62,121 nucleotides of DNA from Gnetum montanum (GCA_015680685.1 MNCI01016384.1:343753-405873); one strand, 5' to 3'. Shown: positions 1 through 12,900, numbered from the stretch's first letter. Notes: generated from the letters alone by a model not told the origin. Program-made: numbers and translations.

Positions 1-199
1 AAAATACCAAAAAAATCATATACCTCAGACTTGCTTAACCATACACCATGACACATACAAGCAAGCCTGGGAAGACAACGAACGATTAACCCCAAGTGTT
101 TCTTGTGGTGTTAAGGCATTTAGTCTGCGGAGTTCGACCGGATCGCGCGTGTACGCTCGTTTCGTATGGTGGAGTGTAGGGGTACCTCGCCACTCATCA
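1..199 (+). repeat. 3' end of an Athila-like LTR
   Basis: The stretch matches the end of the LTR at 55893-56754 read in reverse (shared words CATATACCTC, GTGTAGGGGTACC) and stops exactly at CACTCATCA, the terminus of that LTR family. The following bases ATAAA (200-204) continue directly into a hAT terminal region. This is therefore the right boundary of an LTR element or solo LTR inserted into hAT DNA; its left part lies outside the window. Confidence 0.8.
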
Positions 200-421
200 A
201 TAAAAAACATTGTAGAATATAGAACAAGTACAATGTAAATTCAAAATATTGTTAATGCTTAAAAATTGCATAAAAGATTGCAATGAAACATTAAGTACTG
301 AGTCTCATGTGTGTTATAAAATATTTTAGCATTATCATATATATATATCTGTGATAATGTTACAAAATTATCTAACTCTTTTTAAATCACAAAAGAGTTT
401 CTTGCCAAAGCTTAGAAGTTG
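200..421 (+). repeat. hAT terminal-region fragment
   Basis: About 217 bp are almost identical to 2135-2351 (I see only a few differences) and match 44540-44770 in reverse. It is the sub-terminal region of the hAT family described below, containing a short AT dinucleotide run near 345. The match ends exactly at a single N (422), after which the sequence is unrelated. Confidence 0.8.
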
Positions 422-422
422 N
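422..422. other. single ambiguous base at a sequence discontinuity
   Basis: One N sits exactly where similarity to hAT (2351 onward) stops. It may be a scaffold join rather than a simple base ambiguity. Confidence 0.6.
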
Positions 423-1982
423 TGGCTCATCAACCGAGGTTTGAAGGTGAAGTTTTAAGAGAAAACTCCCAAAACTCAAGCTAGGAATATTGACAACAAC
501 AAAAATAATAATAACAATGATGTTAAGATTGCTAACTCTGTAGCCTTACAAGACCAATGAGAATGTATGCTACTGAATGATGAGTGTAGAACCGTACAAA
601 AGAGACTTCATGATACATCAAGAATCAAGTAGAAAATACATTGTAGACATTTTATCCCTTCTTTTTTCAATGGTCATTTGTTTACCTTTGCATCCTTATA
701 TCATGTTTCATTTTTTTATCCTTATATGCTCTTTCAAGACTATTTGATACTTGTTATACAAGTGTGACCATGGCCTGCTAAGCCCTAAAACTGGCAAGAC
801 CATGGCTAGCTAGGGCCTAAAACTGGCAACACGTGACCTACCAAGGTCTAAAACTCACAAATTTATGGTCCTCACTTTTATCTCCCTTATGCACACATTA
901 TGACCTATTAGCCTCATCACATTATTTAAAGTTTTTACTTTAAATGTTATGCCTCATTTTACAATTTTAAATCTTATTGCCAAATTTTATTTCAAGCCTT
1001 GTTTTTTAAACTCATAGCCTTGTACACGAAAAATATAAAACATAAAATTTAAAACATATAAATAGCCAAAACTTTTTGAAATTGAAATAGTAGCTTTAGT
1101 CACACTGTGTGGCATATGACATAAAATAAAATATATAGAATGTCCATGTCGTATAGCAATAGTTACACTATGCAACAAATGACAACAAAACAATAATAAT
1201 GCATAGTCTCCAAGGCTATGATAACTAAAATAATAAACAACTATGGCAACATAACAAAACAAAAAAGCATGATGAGTCCATTAGTGGCCAAAAACTAAGC
1301 CATAAAGAGGAGGAAGATCATCATCATCAACTTCAACAACAACCATAATCATAGTCCTGGGCCTGTGAACAATAAAAACATGTAATCATTAGTAGCAAGG
1401 GTAGCCATAAATGTAACCATTAATACATAAAATGATCTTAAACCAATAAAACATTTTCCCATGGCTCTAAATTAGCTCATAAAATACAGGTAACATGTTA
1501 ATGAAAATTTAATTAAGAGAAATACCACATTCAATCCCTCATAAACAAACCTTTAATGTATTCAGGGAAATTTTATATATTGGTTAAACAATACCCCTGC
1601 TATAACTTATCACTTATCTATGTAAGAACACTTCAAACAAAAGTGTACAAGCATTGATTCAAGAACTTAGGATAAGTTCATTCTAGTAAAAAGGTTCAAC
1701 AATATTAAAGTTGTGGCTACTATCTCTTCACGATCCTAAAGTTCCTGAAATCAATGATTAATCTTTTAAGTCAATGTAGGCATAAGCTTTTAATTTTTAA
1801 AGAAAAAGATAGAGGCGATTTCTTATTGCATTCATTATTTGGTACATTCAAAATCTTGCAACTTGCACAATTTTATCAACCCAAAAAAAGCATAGTTTTG
1901 TTCTTTGTGAAAGTTGAATTAGAGTTCCAGAAATGTCACCTACCATACACTAAGTTAAGAAAGATAGAAAAGTAATCAAAAA
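423..1982. other. unassigned AT-rich spacer
   Basis: I see no credible coding region; the open frames are short and of low complexity. A short imperfect direct repeat (CCTAAAACTGGCAA, near 784-833) is the only visible structure. Confidence 0.5.
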
Positions 1983-2350
1983 CTATGCATCAAAAGAATC
2001 TGATTCGTGGAAGCTAGGAATCATGATTTTGAATTTGAATGTGTTTGGGTAGTGTGCCTCAAGAAAAAGTGGTGACGTGATAGAGAAAATTTAAATATAT
2101 TATTTTTTTTAAATTAAATCTCATATATCATAAAAAAATTTGTAGAATATAGAACAAGTACAATGTAAATTCAAAATATTGTTAATGCTTAAAAATTGCA
2201 TAAAAGATTGCAATGAAACATTAAGTATTGAGTCTCATGTGTGTTATAAAATATTTTAGCATTATCATATATATATATCTGTGATAATGTTACAAAATTA
2301 TCTAACTCTTTTTAAATCACAAAAGAGTTTCTTGCCAAAGCTTAGAAGTT
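1983..2350 (-). repeat. hAT copy 1 terminal repeat, transposase 3' side
   Basis: This stretch matches the inverse of 27505-27743 and also 38903-39160, including the words GTGTTTGGGTA, GTGTGCCT and AGAAAAAGTGG. It forms the left terminal inverted repeat plus sub-terminal DNA of hAT copy 1. Confidence 0.75.
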
Positions 2351-4948
2351 GTCACATTGTTCAAATTCTAATTTTAGCCTATATTTTCTCCTTTCTCTAC
2401 TTTAAAGAGTAAATTTGTAAAATCTGCTTCATTTTGTTCTATGTCATTAATATCATTTGCACGGTAATCATCTTCATCAAGGATTGATTCATCAATATTA
2501 AGATTCATTGCTTCAGAAACATTAACTAAGTCAGTAGAATAACTTTCTCTATCATCAACTATTGGAACATCATCATCTTTTGGATTAACATCCCAACGAA
2601 GAGTAGGTGATTACCTATATTTTATTTATTTTCTTTCTTCCAATCTAATCATGCTATGAACAAATGCTAATTTTTCAGCTCTTTTTGGAGTCAAACTATT
2701 TCTTTTGATTTGGTGAATGAAAAAATATGTTAACCAATTTCTTTCAGCAGTAGAAGAAGATGCAACCAACCTAAATGATAAAAAAAAGAATAAATTTTCG
2801 CATTGTTAAAAGATTCATTTTATAAATTATTCAAAACTTCATCAATAAACAAACTCATTTGAATCTTCAGACCTAATAGCCTACCAATCATGGTGTTTAG
2901 AGAATGCATAATGATATATAAAACATCACTATTTCAAGTTTTCAAACATCACATTTCATAAATTAATTAAGAAAATTAATACATATTAATATTTGTTATA
3001 TGTTTAATGAAAAACGGATTGTATTAACTATGAAAGAAGCTTCACTGCTAAAGTTTGAAGTTTAGGAGTATCTCCACCATGCAAACTCCACCATCCAGCT
3101 GAATCTTCTTAAGCTATTCCATCCATATCAAGTATAGCATCTTCACATTTAAATTCTTTTGTATGTCCTTTAGTAAATTGAAGCCATTCCTTTTTAATTA
3201 AGCTAGCCTCACAAGGTAAATATAACCATTTAACATATTTTAAAAAATCTATTCTTACATCAAAATCATCACAAGGCCTTTTGGATTTTTATCTCTATGT
3301 TTTAAAGAATACCACTTAATATTTAATGCATATGTAGCCATATGAAATGGGGTATTTGTAGCATTCCATGTTTTTAGAATCAATGGAAGTATCTGAGCAT
3401 TATAAAAATCAAGAGAGCTATCCATTTCTATAACCCTTTTTTTAATTTCTATTAACATTTTTCATAAACTACATAAATTTCTCCTAATGCAGGTGTATCT
3501 ATATCAGCATAATGAATGAAATCAACAATAGGTTGCAGTATGCTAACAATCCTCCTACAATATAACAAATACTTATTTTTAATAAGATACAAAGATGCAA
3601 ACAATAAAAAATAAAAAATTATATTTCAAATAAATTATTTCTTACCTCATTTGTTTCCACCACTCATATGATAAAATATTTTCTCTAACACTCTTTCCCA
3701 TATTTGTGTTGGCTTCCTTCCAGTTCTTCCATTTACTGGTTATAACAATTGTTTGTAATGATTCTTGTATCTCTTGCATTCTCTCCAACATTATGAAATA
3801 TGAAGCATACATGTTTTACAAAATTTATAATTAGTTTTGCATTAATAAATCAAATTTCTTAAAAAACACACAATATAGATTTTTGTATTCTATTACCTTG
3901 TTTCTATAGGCTTTTTGAAAGTCTTATTTTTGCTACATTCCCTAAACAAGGAATTTGAATAATGATGATTACAAATGAAAATTTGTATGTCTCTTGCATC
4001 TATAATAAGCTTTTTCACCCAATCAATTTTACCAATATCACAAAGTTTATTATTTAGAGAATGAACACAACAATGAGTCCAAAATATATTTGGATGAATC
4101 GTTTCTATCATTTTCCCTGCACACCTACAAACAAGAGATGAATCTGTTATAATTTGAATAATGTTGCTTGAACCAATAGTTGCAATTGCTATCTCTAATA
4201 ATTTGGTTTGAAAATTAGCATCTTTTATATGATTGGAGTAGTTTGTAGCATTAAGAAAAAATGGTCCAAGTTAACAACTAATTATAATATTAATTAATGG
4301 ATGTTGATGAACATTAGTCCATCTATCCATTATAATAGAACAACCACTTTGCTGCCAAAATTGCTTCCATTCCTCCAACTTTTTCATGCCAAGTTCATAT
4401 CTCTCATTAAGAATATCATTTTGAATTTTATCTTTAGTTAGAGGGATATAAGATGGACCTGCCATATAAAAATATTAGTTTTACTAATAATTTTTTTAAA
4501 AAAATGATAATTTAAAATTTAAAAATATTACCTGTTTCAATGGCACAATGAATTGCTTCTTTGAATGAAGGAGTACATGCAAGTTTGAATGGTAATCCAT
4601 TTGCATAAAAATTTTTTGCAATACTGATATCAGCTTTTATTTTTTTTTTCAACTTGAAAACTTATTTCTATTTGTTTAAGCACTTTTCTTTTTGCTGGTT
4701 TTACAACATCCTTTGTCTTGTTCTTACTTTCCTCTATTCGAATACTTACAGTAGTGCTCTTTATCATAGTCTTTGCTTGAAAGTAGTCATACATGGCTTT
4801 TTGAATATCAGGATATGGAAATTTACATGCAATAACACCTATTTCTATTTTATTTTCTAATGTCTGAAAGAAATGATGATGTATTCATGTACCACTTGCA
4901 ATGGATTCATGGCTACATACATGACACTTCCATCTTTTGTTTCCACCT
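2351..4948 (-). pseudogene. hAT transposase, C-terminal three quarters (copy 1)
   Basis: A hAT superfamily transposase remnant that cuts and pastes the element in the nucleus. Several exons read right to left. The end of exon 1 (4948 to about 4530) carries the BED-type zinc finger (WKCHVCSHES). An exon near 4465-4140 resembles DUF659 (DRWTNVHQHPLINI). An exon at 4111-3893 has IHPNIFWTHCCVH followed by IGKIDWVKK. The exon at 3545-3060 encodes the LILKTWNATNTPFH region, and the last exon (2800-2455) holds the dimerisation tail. Stops and frameshifts occur in most exons and the N-terminus is displaced to 23047-23245, so it cannot be functional. The exon order and protein match copy 2 at 41783-44433. 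Confidence 0.85.
4944..4948. repeat. target site duplication CACCT (left)
   Basis: CACCT directly precedes the left LTR terminus TG (4949). The same five bases follow the right LTR terminus CA at 23047-23051. Comparison with the uninterrupted hAT copy 2 shows this sequence once. Confidence 0.95.
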
Positions 4949-6651
4949 TGTACTGTCTGAAATCGTCGACGTAAGGCTAGAGGAAAAATGAACACCGGAA
5001 GATCTTTGGAGAGATACAGTTGACCTTGCCTTCACCTGAGGGAAAGTTGGAAAAATGAAGCCAGAGTGCCTTGGATGGTCTGTATGCAAATCAACCAATG
5101 ACTTCCCCGAGCGTACGCTATGCCCTATGCTGAGATTATCACCATGAAATATAAAACAGAGAATGTAATGTAATGAAACATAACTGTGCAATATAGCATG
5201 TAAACATAAACAGAATGTATACGGAAACATGAAATGGAATGGAATAATGCAAAAATTGAACCAGAACAGCAAAACGGAAGGCAAATAATGAACAATGTTG
5301 TATTAATTAACAAGATGTGCATCGGTCAAAATGTAGTTGCATTGCAAGTCGAATGTTAAGCTCCAATGTGAGGTGTTTACAGGTGCTGGGAATCATGTGC
5401 ATCTAGGCTCAGGATTGCTAGTTTTCTTTCTTCAAAATTTCCAACCCCATTTATGTTAATGCATAGGGTATTTATACATTTTTCTAGGCTCGGAAGTAGG
5501 ATTTGCGAATGAGATCAACGACCGTGAGATAAGAGAAAAATGGATCATGTGACAAGTGTACAAGGGCAGACTGCATTCTAGACCAGATGTACTATATTTT
5601 ACAATATGTTCTAGCTTGCCTAAGCTAGCTTATGCCCATGTACAACTGGTAGCGTAAGAGCTTGACCATCTTAAAAAAATGTGAAAAATTTACAATGATT
5701 GATAATGTACAATAAGAGATCTTGATTCTGGCTCACTCAAAACTTCCTGATCCATGAACTAGTTGCTGCAGGATGCTGACATGAGTGATATTATGGCTAT
5801 TTGAAATGATTTTTCTTCATCAAGGCTACCAGCATGAGTTGATTTTATCTTGACATGCCCTCAGCGTGTGTTTGAAGTGCTTTAGGCCACTTTTGGTAGC
5901 TCACACTAAGCTCATGCTATCAGCGTGACCTTGGCATGAGCTGGGCATGAGCTGGGAGTGAGCAAGCTGGGATGGTTCATTTCACAAAAAATTTTGGTTT
6001 TTGAGACCTGTCTTTCATGTGTAACTATTGCCTTCCCTTGGGGGTAACCTGCATGTTGAGTCTGAGCCTATTTGTGCCTTGATTTAGGTCATTTTGGCAA
6101 CTCACGTTGGGCTCACGCTGTCGACATGACCCCAGCGTGACTTGGGAATGACCTCAGCATGAGTGTTGAAAATGGTGTATTTTCAGGCCTAAAATCAAAA
6201 TTTTGAGGGCTGGGACTTGGAGCAATCATTAGTGGACCTCGAGGGGACCTTGTACCCTCAAAATCAGGCCATTTTGACACTATTTTGAAGCTATTTTATG
6301 TTACTCATGCTGGACTTACGTTGGACTTACGCTACCAACATGACCTGGGTGTGACCTCAGCGTGAGTAACAAGATTTGTGTAATTTTGACTTGAAATCTT
6401 GGGTTCTGGATATTGAAACTTGGAGTAGTCATCAATGGACCCCAAGGGGGTCTTGCCCATTCAAATTAGGACCATTTTGACCTAATTTGGAAGCTGTCGG
6501 GGTTGGTCACATTGAGGGCAAGCTAGCTTGACAACATGAGCAAGCTGGCTTGAATTCTATGTCTTAGTCAAGCTTTTGTCTTCTAAATGCCAAAAAAGAG
6601 CTTGAGACATTCTTGTTTCAAATTTTTAAGCTAAAATTTTATGGTGTTTCA
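4949..6651 (-). repeat. 3' LTR of the Ty3 element (1703 bp)
   Basis: Sense strand starts TGAAACACC at 6651 and ends at 4949. It is full length compared with the 5' LTR and retains a TATA box at 5469-5476. The U3 (about 5830-6650) is rich in scattered words such as GCGTGACC, GCATGAGC and AGCTGGG. It differs from the other LTR mostly by C/T and G/A changes, as expected of methylated plant repeats. Confidence 0.92.
5469..5476 (-). promoter_or_regulatory. LTR TATA box
   Basis: TATAAATA on the minus strand, the best core promoter in this LTR. The corresponding 31 bp (5453-5483) are absent from the 5' LTR. Confidence 0.7.
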
Positions 6652-6655
6652 TTGG

Positions 6656-6664
6656 CCCCTCTTT
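6656..6664 (-). promoter_or_regulatory. polypurine tract of the Ty3 element
   Basis: AAAGAGGGG followed by CCAA and then the LTR start TGAAACACC. This is the expected plus-strand primer position for a minus-oriented LTR element. Confidence 0.88.
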
Positions 6665-8170
6665 GTTGACATCTAGAGGAATCTACCCAAGAGGCATCAA
6701 CAAAGAAGTACAAAACACCATGAATAACCAAGCACCAAGCATTGTCCATTGGCCCCTAGCTAAGTGTCATTGCACCGTGTTCAAAAGTACATTGGATTGA
6801 GGAAAATTTAGTTTAAGGAGAGAAGGTTGTAACTGGGGGATCAGGGATTGATCAAAGGGGGTCGTCATTTGAACTGCATGAGAGAAATGCTCTCATGTGA
6901 ACGAGCCAGTTTTTGGTCCTTGTCAACAGCCAATATATAGTAGACTTGGAACCAAGGCATAGGAGGTGCATTCTTTGGAGAAACAAGGCCCTTGTATCAT
7001 GTTTAAGGGAGCCCATTGTAAATAGCCAAAGCCACACGATGATGTGCAACTTGATCATTTAAGACATGAGTGTTTTTCCAAGACAATTGCCTTCTCGCCT
7101 GGGGCTTGTATGAGAAGAGCCAATGATCTTTAGTCTATGATGTCAATGGGGTCATGAAGACCTTTTCCGTGCAATTTTCTCTTTGACCTTTTGTTCCATT
7201 TTTTCTTTTTTTTTTCTTTGTTTCTTTCCCTTTTTTTTGTTTTTCTTTTTCTTTTTGGTCTTTTTGAAAGAGCCTACTTATTGTTCATTGCTCGTGTTTG
7301 AACGCTTACATTTTGTGTCATACACCATGTACTGTGTTTTGTGTTGCAACTTCTTAGAGGATCACTGTGTGCAACGATGTATCAAGAGCTTCGGGTGAGT
7401 AGGATACAATGTATCTAGGGGATGTAATTGAATAGGATAAGGGGGCATGCTGGGGAATAGGGAATGTATCAGGGGCCGAGAATGTACTTATGAATAGATT
7501 GATTAACCCAGTTGGTGGGCATCAGGAAGAATGTGATACCCTATTATCATGATGAAGTGCATCTATTCACGAACGCCTCAAGCATGTCATCCTACAAACA
7601 CAACTCCAAGGGGACAAGAAAATCACAAATGATTCAGTTAGCAAAACACTTTAAACTTGAATGTATTCGATGGAGTGGAGCCATCATGAGGAGTTTCAAG
7701 GCAAACAAAATCTTGAACAACATTAGTTTTATGAAGGTCCATGTGACAGGTCACGTGGTAGGTTTTTGGTGAGCACATACAGCCAATTGCAACAAAATGT
7801 CTTTTCAAATGACACCAGGTTGTTGATGATGTTGCTAGTTTGTAGTCTTAGCGGAGTTTTATGGATTAGTTTCATGTCATAATCCTTTGGACATCGCCAA
7901 TTTATCGTTGTAGCTGATGGTGGAATGCTAGTTTATAGTTGTGGAAAACTATGAAGAGGCAAGCTAGTTTATAGTCTTAGTGGACTCTGATGGACAAGAG
8001 TGGCCATTTAGTGTCATATCGGATAGAGCTCTATGGTGTCAGTTTACCTTCATGACGCCAGGACATTTTGCAGTGCTAGTTTTATGTCAAAGCTCCCAGA
8101 CTATTCTTGGTATTAGTTTTAGGTCATGATGCTAGGACCAATACGTACCTTAAGCCCATCAGACATAAAA
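6665..8170 (-). other. 3' untranslated region of the Ty3 element
   Basis: No conserved coding frame. It contains a T-rich run (7195-7265) and, at about 7826-8130, a block with seven or so degenerate copies of a motif related to TAGTTTAATGTCAT, also found at 11757-11800 and 17255-17450. Confidence 0.6.
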
Positions 8171-9300
8171 TGGTTTTAGGTACACGTGATTTGTAGGATT
8201 GGCGAACTTGTTTCTATCCATGTCAACGAGTTTGAATGCCCCATTATCATATGCCTTGATGACTAAGTAAGGCCCTTCCCAGTTAGCTAAGAATTTTTCC
8301 ACATGTTCGCAGACTGCCTTGAGAACTAGGTCACCTTCCTTGATTAATCGCTTATGTGGATCATGTTGATGATGTCACCATTATTGTCTTTGGTACCATT
8401 TGATTTGATCATGCGCTCATACCCTTTCTTCCTCCACCGAGTCAAGGTCAATAATGCGTAGCCCATTGTTCTAACCTTCATTGAGAAGGCTAGAGAGAAT
8501 TATCCACAACGAGGGAACCTATAACTCCAAAGGTAACATAACTTCATATCCATATGCAAGGCTATATGGCATCTTACCTGTGGACGTTCGATGTGTTGTT
8601 CGGTATGCCCATAATGTATAGATTAACTGCTCATACCACCGTCTCTTGCTTTGATTCAACATCTTTTTGAGCACCATGATGATTGTTTTATTCGTAGACT
8701 CTGCTTGACCATTGCTCTGTGGGTAATATGGTAATGAAAATGAGTGTTTAATACCTAGGCTTTCACAGAAGCTTTTAGTATCTGTACTGCTAAACTGTGG
8801 CCCATTATCAGTGACTATGGTCATCGAGATACCAAAGCGAGTCACGATGTTTTCTAATATGAAATTGCAAACATGTTTAGACATGGTTTTCCTAAGGGGA
8901 ATAGCTTCTACCCATTTTGTGAAATATTTAGTTGCAGTGATGATGAAGCTATGTCCTGCTAAAGATGATGGTGTTATCGGCCCAATGATGTCTAACCCCA
9001 ATTTTTGGAATGGCCATGTGTTTTTTGATGTATGCAACTCATTAGGTGGCACATGTATTTGGTTACCGCGCCTTTGGTAGATGTTACATTTCTTGACCCT
9101 GGAGAAGCAATCATACTCCATGTGTGGCCAGTAATAGCCCAAATGTCTAATTTTCATTGACATTGCTTTGGGTGCTATATGCCCTCCGCAAAGTCCTTCG
9201 TGAACCTATTCCACGATTGTTTGGCCATCGACACTATTGACACACATCAACAGGATGCCTTCATAGGTTCTGCGATACAATGTGTCTCCTATTAATGCAT
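8171..9300 (-). pseudogene. Ty3 integrase
   Basis: The longest clean frame is 9163-8519 (214 aa). Upstream codons to about 9215 supply the zinc-binding start (HEGLCGGH). The catalytic triad is visible: D in GLDIIGP, D in TDNGPQF and E in NGQAESTNK. The zinc-binding HHCC region reads CNIYQ where the family normally has a C-x2-C, so the last cysteine appears changed to tyrosine. A C-terminal stretch (about 8500-8180) continues the integrase tail (LIKEGDLVLKAV, WEGPYLVIKAY) with stops. It would insert cDNA into chromosomes if intact. Confidence 0.88.
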
Positions 9301-9960
9301 ATTGCTAAGAGCGTTTTCGCACTGTGTCCTTTTGAGCAATCATCAAATGTTGTGGCGGTTCACCTTGTAGAAGGTACTCTTTTATGTCATCATACCATTC
9401 TATTACTTGTGTAGTGCTAACAGACACTATGGGTATTTCGTCGAGAGCATCACTTATAGGTTTGGCATAATTTTTTATGGAACTAGAAAACACATGGAAC
9501 ATCTCAGGTGCCATGTTTAAGGCTAGTGTACCAAGTGCATTGGCAATGGTATTTTCGTTCCTAGGAATATGTTGCACATCTAAGTTGATCAATTGTTTCA
9601 GCAAGTGCTTAGTCAGGTCACAGTATAGTTGCAAATGAGAAGCCTTGCATGTGTAAACCTCTATGACTTGGTTGATTACTAACTGTGAGTCACCTTGAAC
9701 TACAAGAAGTGTGATTCCCAAAGTTAGTGCTGCTGTAAGACCTCTAAGAAGACCTTCATACTATGCCATGTTGTTGGTACAAGGGAAGGTTAGTCGATAG
9801 GTAAAGGATCAAATTTCTCCCGAGGGATATGTTATGATGGCTGCAGCGCTCCCTCCTTGGGAAGTCGACACTCCATCAAAGTAAAGGATTGCATCATAGT
9901 TATCAGGCACAGTGTTGATGCTGTTAATTCTTTCATCAAGGAATTCAGGATTGATTGTCG
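9301..9960 (-). pseudogene. second (Tat-type) RNase H domain
   Basis: Frames around 9900-9480 encode FDGVSTSQGG, then TFPCTNNMA and GDSQLVINQV, the pattern of the extra RNase H found in Tat-lineage elements. The frame 9721-9305 continues through HIPRNENTIANALGTLA into the linker before integrase. The domain is interrupted by stops between its two halves. The first motif reads FDGVSTS where FDGAS is usual. Confidence 0.82.
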
Positions 9961-11757
9961 CTTGATCTTGTGTTGGTGATGCAGTTAATTAATTGGCTAT
10001 TTCTTGACCCTTAGTGGAGGATTGAGCAACATAGCACAGGTCAAACTCTACAATCATCACCTTCCATCTAGCTATCTTACTTGATTCATAGATGTTGTTG
10101 GTGATAGCTCAAAGCACGTTGTCTTTGCAAATGATATTGAATTGATTGCGGAAGAGGTAATGTTGCCACTTTTTTAAGGAAAAGACAAGGGCAAGACATA
10201 ATCTTTCCATGTCGTTGTATCATTGTTCATAGGCAACTAAGGCATGGCTTAAACAGTAAATGGGCATCTCAATTCCATCTTCTCATTTTTGACAAAGCAT
10301 AGATGTAATAGATAAATCAGATGTCACGAGGTAGATGTAAAAAGGTTTATTGCTTTACAAGGGATGAACTGTCGGTAGTTGAGCCAGCTCCATTTTTATG
10401 TTCTCAAAGGCCTCTTGGCACTATTGAGTCCATTGAAAATGGACATTCTTTCTCAGTAAATGCTACATGTGTTTCAACTTGTTCGTCAATTTTGCAATAA
10501 AACATCTAATGAATTGTAGTCTACCTTGCAGACCGTATAGTTTGGTAAGGTTCTTAGGTGGTTGCATGCTAGTTATTGCTTTAACCTTATCAGGGTCTAC
10601 TCGTATCCCTAATTATGAGACTATGAAGCCAAGCATTTTGCCTATTTTAACTCCAAATATGCATTTCTTTGGGTTAAGTCTAAGGTTGTATTTGAGACAA
10701 CGTTTGGGTATCAAGTTTAAGTCCTTTGCATGTTGCTCAATTATTTTGAACTTGACTGTGATGTCTTCTACATAATCGTTGAGCAAATCAAGCATATAAT
10801 GGCTAAATATATATGTTATTGCTCGTTGATATGTAGCACTTGCATTTTTGAGACCTAATGGCATCATTGTATAGCAGAATGTGCCCTAAGGTGTCATGAA
10901 GGTTGTCCTGAGTTGGTGTTCTGGGTTAATTTTGATTTGGTTGTATCCTGAGAATCCATCCATAAAGGATAACAATGCATGCCCATCAGTTGAGTCAACA
11001 AGATGATGATACTGGGTAGCAGGAAGTCATCCTTTATAGTGGCTATGTTGAGATCACGGAAGTTAATGCATATGTGAATGCTGCCATTCTTCTTGCAGAC
11101 TACAACAATGTTGGATACCCAATCGGCATAGTCAATAGCTCAGATGAAACTGGCTTGGTAGAGCTTCGTGATTTTGTTACGAACTACCAACGCCACCTCA
11201 GGTTTAACCTTATGTGCTTTTTTCTTTACTGGTCTAAGTTTTTCATCAAGGATGATGTTCTACTAGATGATCTGAGGGTCCAGTCTTGGCATATCGGTAT
11301 ATGACCAAGCGAATGTTTTGATTTTTTTCTTCAGCACTTGTGTAATGTCATTGGCAAGCTATGGATTTAGTAGAGTACTCAATTTTAATGTTTTAACTTT
11401 GCCACTAGACATAGTAATGGGGACTTCAATGAGGGGATCTTCAGTGATGTTGTCAGCTTCTAAGTCCAAAGTTTTAGTCATACCCTCAGGGTAGTTTGAT
11501 GTTTCTTAAGTGGATGCCATGAAATTAGCATAAGTATATGAGTCTAGATCTAAGGATTCTAGATTAATCGCTCTTTTTATGGCTGCGTGAGGTCCATTGA
11601 TAAACAACGTTGAAAAGAGGTTCTTGCTGTCATACGCTTGTTCCTACAAATTTAAACTAGGAGCACCATGAGCAATATTTTCTAATGAGGGAGTTGCTAT
11701 ATAAACTAGCTTTGTGTACTTAATTTACGTCTTGATGAAACTATGGCATGCAAGAGT
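9961..11757 (-). pseudogene. Ty3 reverse transcriptase and first RNase H
   Basis: Reading right to left: a linker (SLENIAHGAPSLNL, NLFSTLFINGPHAAIKR), then FAWSYTDMPRLDP, KPEVALVVRNKITKLYQASFI, WVSNIVVVCKKNGSIHICINFRDLN and MPLGLKNASATYQRAITYI, all typical of plant Ty3 RT. The active site, normally YVDD, reads YVED at 10763-10774, with the first aspartate changed to glutamate. The connection and first RNase H (LVAYEQ, KKWQHYLF) follow to about 10120. Several stops and frameshifts are present. Confidence 0.88.
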
Positions 11758-12900
11758 AGTTTAATGTCATACACGGACACATGGTAGTTTTAGGCTGTAC
11801 CGGGCCATATGGCATTCATAAAAATGAACAGAAGAAGATATCCTAAGAGCATGAAAATGAAGACAATGTAGGAGATAGTAATAATAATAATAATATAAAA
11901 CATCCAATGAGAAAAAAACACAATGCAGCCACGTGGAATAAGTTGAACCAGGGTGGAAGGGGATTGAAAAGTGTGGAGCATGAGTTAGTGTCCAAGTGTG
12001 AGTAACTAGGTGCATAGCACAGCGTGAGTTACAGGGTAGAGTGTGCAGCGTGAGCAGTAGGAATTCAAGGTAGCATAAGCAAGATGAAGGGCAAGGGAGG
12101 GCAAGAATGAGGCAAAGGGAAGAAGTAGGCAAGCTTGGCGTTTGTGGCGGAGAGCGAAGAACTGCTCCAACGCCTTCCTCAACCTAGGATTTCTTCATGT
12201 GTTGGGACTTTGCACAGGTATGTTTTCTTCCGCTCTTGTCTAGCATAGTGTGAGCAACCACGTAAGCTATTAGGACCACCATTTTAATAAGATTTTGGAG
12301 TGAGAACAATTTGATTCTGGTGTTGGGTCTCCTGGCTTGATTTGTTTCACGTTATGTCTTGGAGTTTTGTCATAAATTTGGGATATCTGGGGTGTTTCAG
12401 GGTTTTTGGGGCTTGCCATTTTTTGGAATTGCTAATTTTTCTTTGGGCCCTGGCATGAGTTGCAGGGACATGTGTGTGCCCTAGCATGAGTTGAGTTGCA
12501 GGGATGCATATGTGCCCTAGTGTAAGTTGCAGGGACGTGTGTGTGCCCTAGCAGCCCAGGGCACACCAAAACCTGCAAATTCATTTTTTGGTAGGGCAGC
12601 GTGAGCCATTTGAACTGCCACATTTCGATATCTTTGGCATGATTTTGATTCTTGTTTGGACTTATGGCATTTCTTTGTTGAGTTTTGGGAGCATTTGTAA
12701 ACGTGAGTTATCTAAGGCACGATTAAAGGCATTAGTTACAGGGTTGCAGGGTTGCAGGGTGCCAGGATGCAAGTTGCAGTGTGAGCTGCGAGGAGTGCAA
12801 ATTGCAGTATGAGCTGCCAGAGTGTAAACTGCAACGTGAGCTATGAAGACTACAAAGTGCCAAATTCTAGCATGAGTCACAAAGGAGGTTGAGTAGTTAT
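11758..12900 (+). other. region upstream of the antisense gene, GC-word repeats
   Basis: Starts with two copies of the TAGTTTAATGTCAT-like motif (11757-11800). It then holds a long series of words such as GCGTGAGTTACAGGG, GCATGAGTTGCAGGG and TGTGTGCCCTAGCA, tandem at about 12444-12560 and again at about 12740-12880. The same word family (GCRTGAG, AGCTGGG) occurs in the LTR U3 and the gag leader. It could hold the promoter of the plus-strand gene beginning near 13.2 kb, but no clear TATA box was fixed. Confidence 0.5.

Noticed and set aside
7183-7398. Open frame rich in phenylalanine (plus)
   Set aside because: Translation of a T-rich run in the untranslated end of the Ty3 element; no homologue motif.
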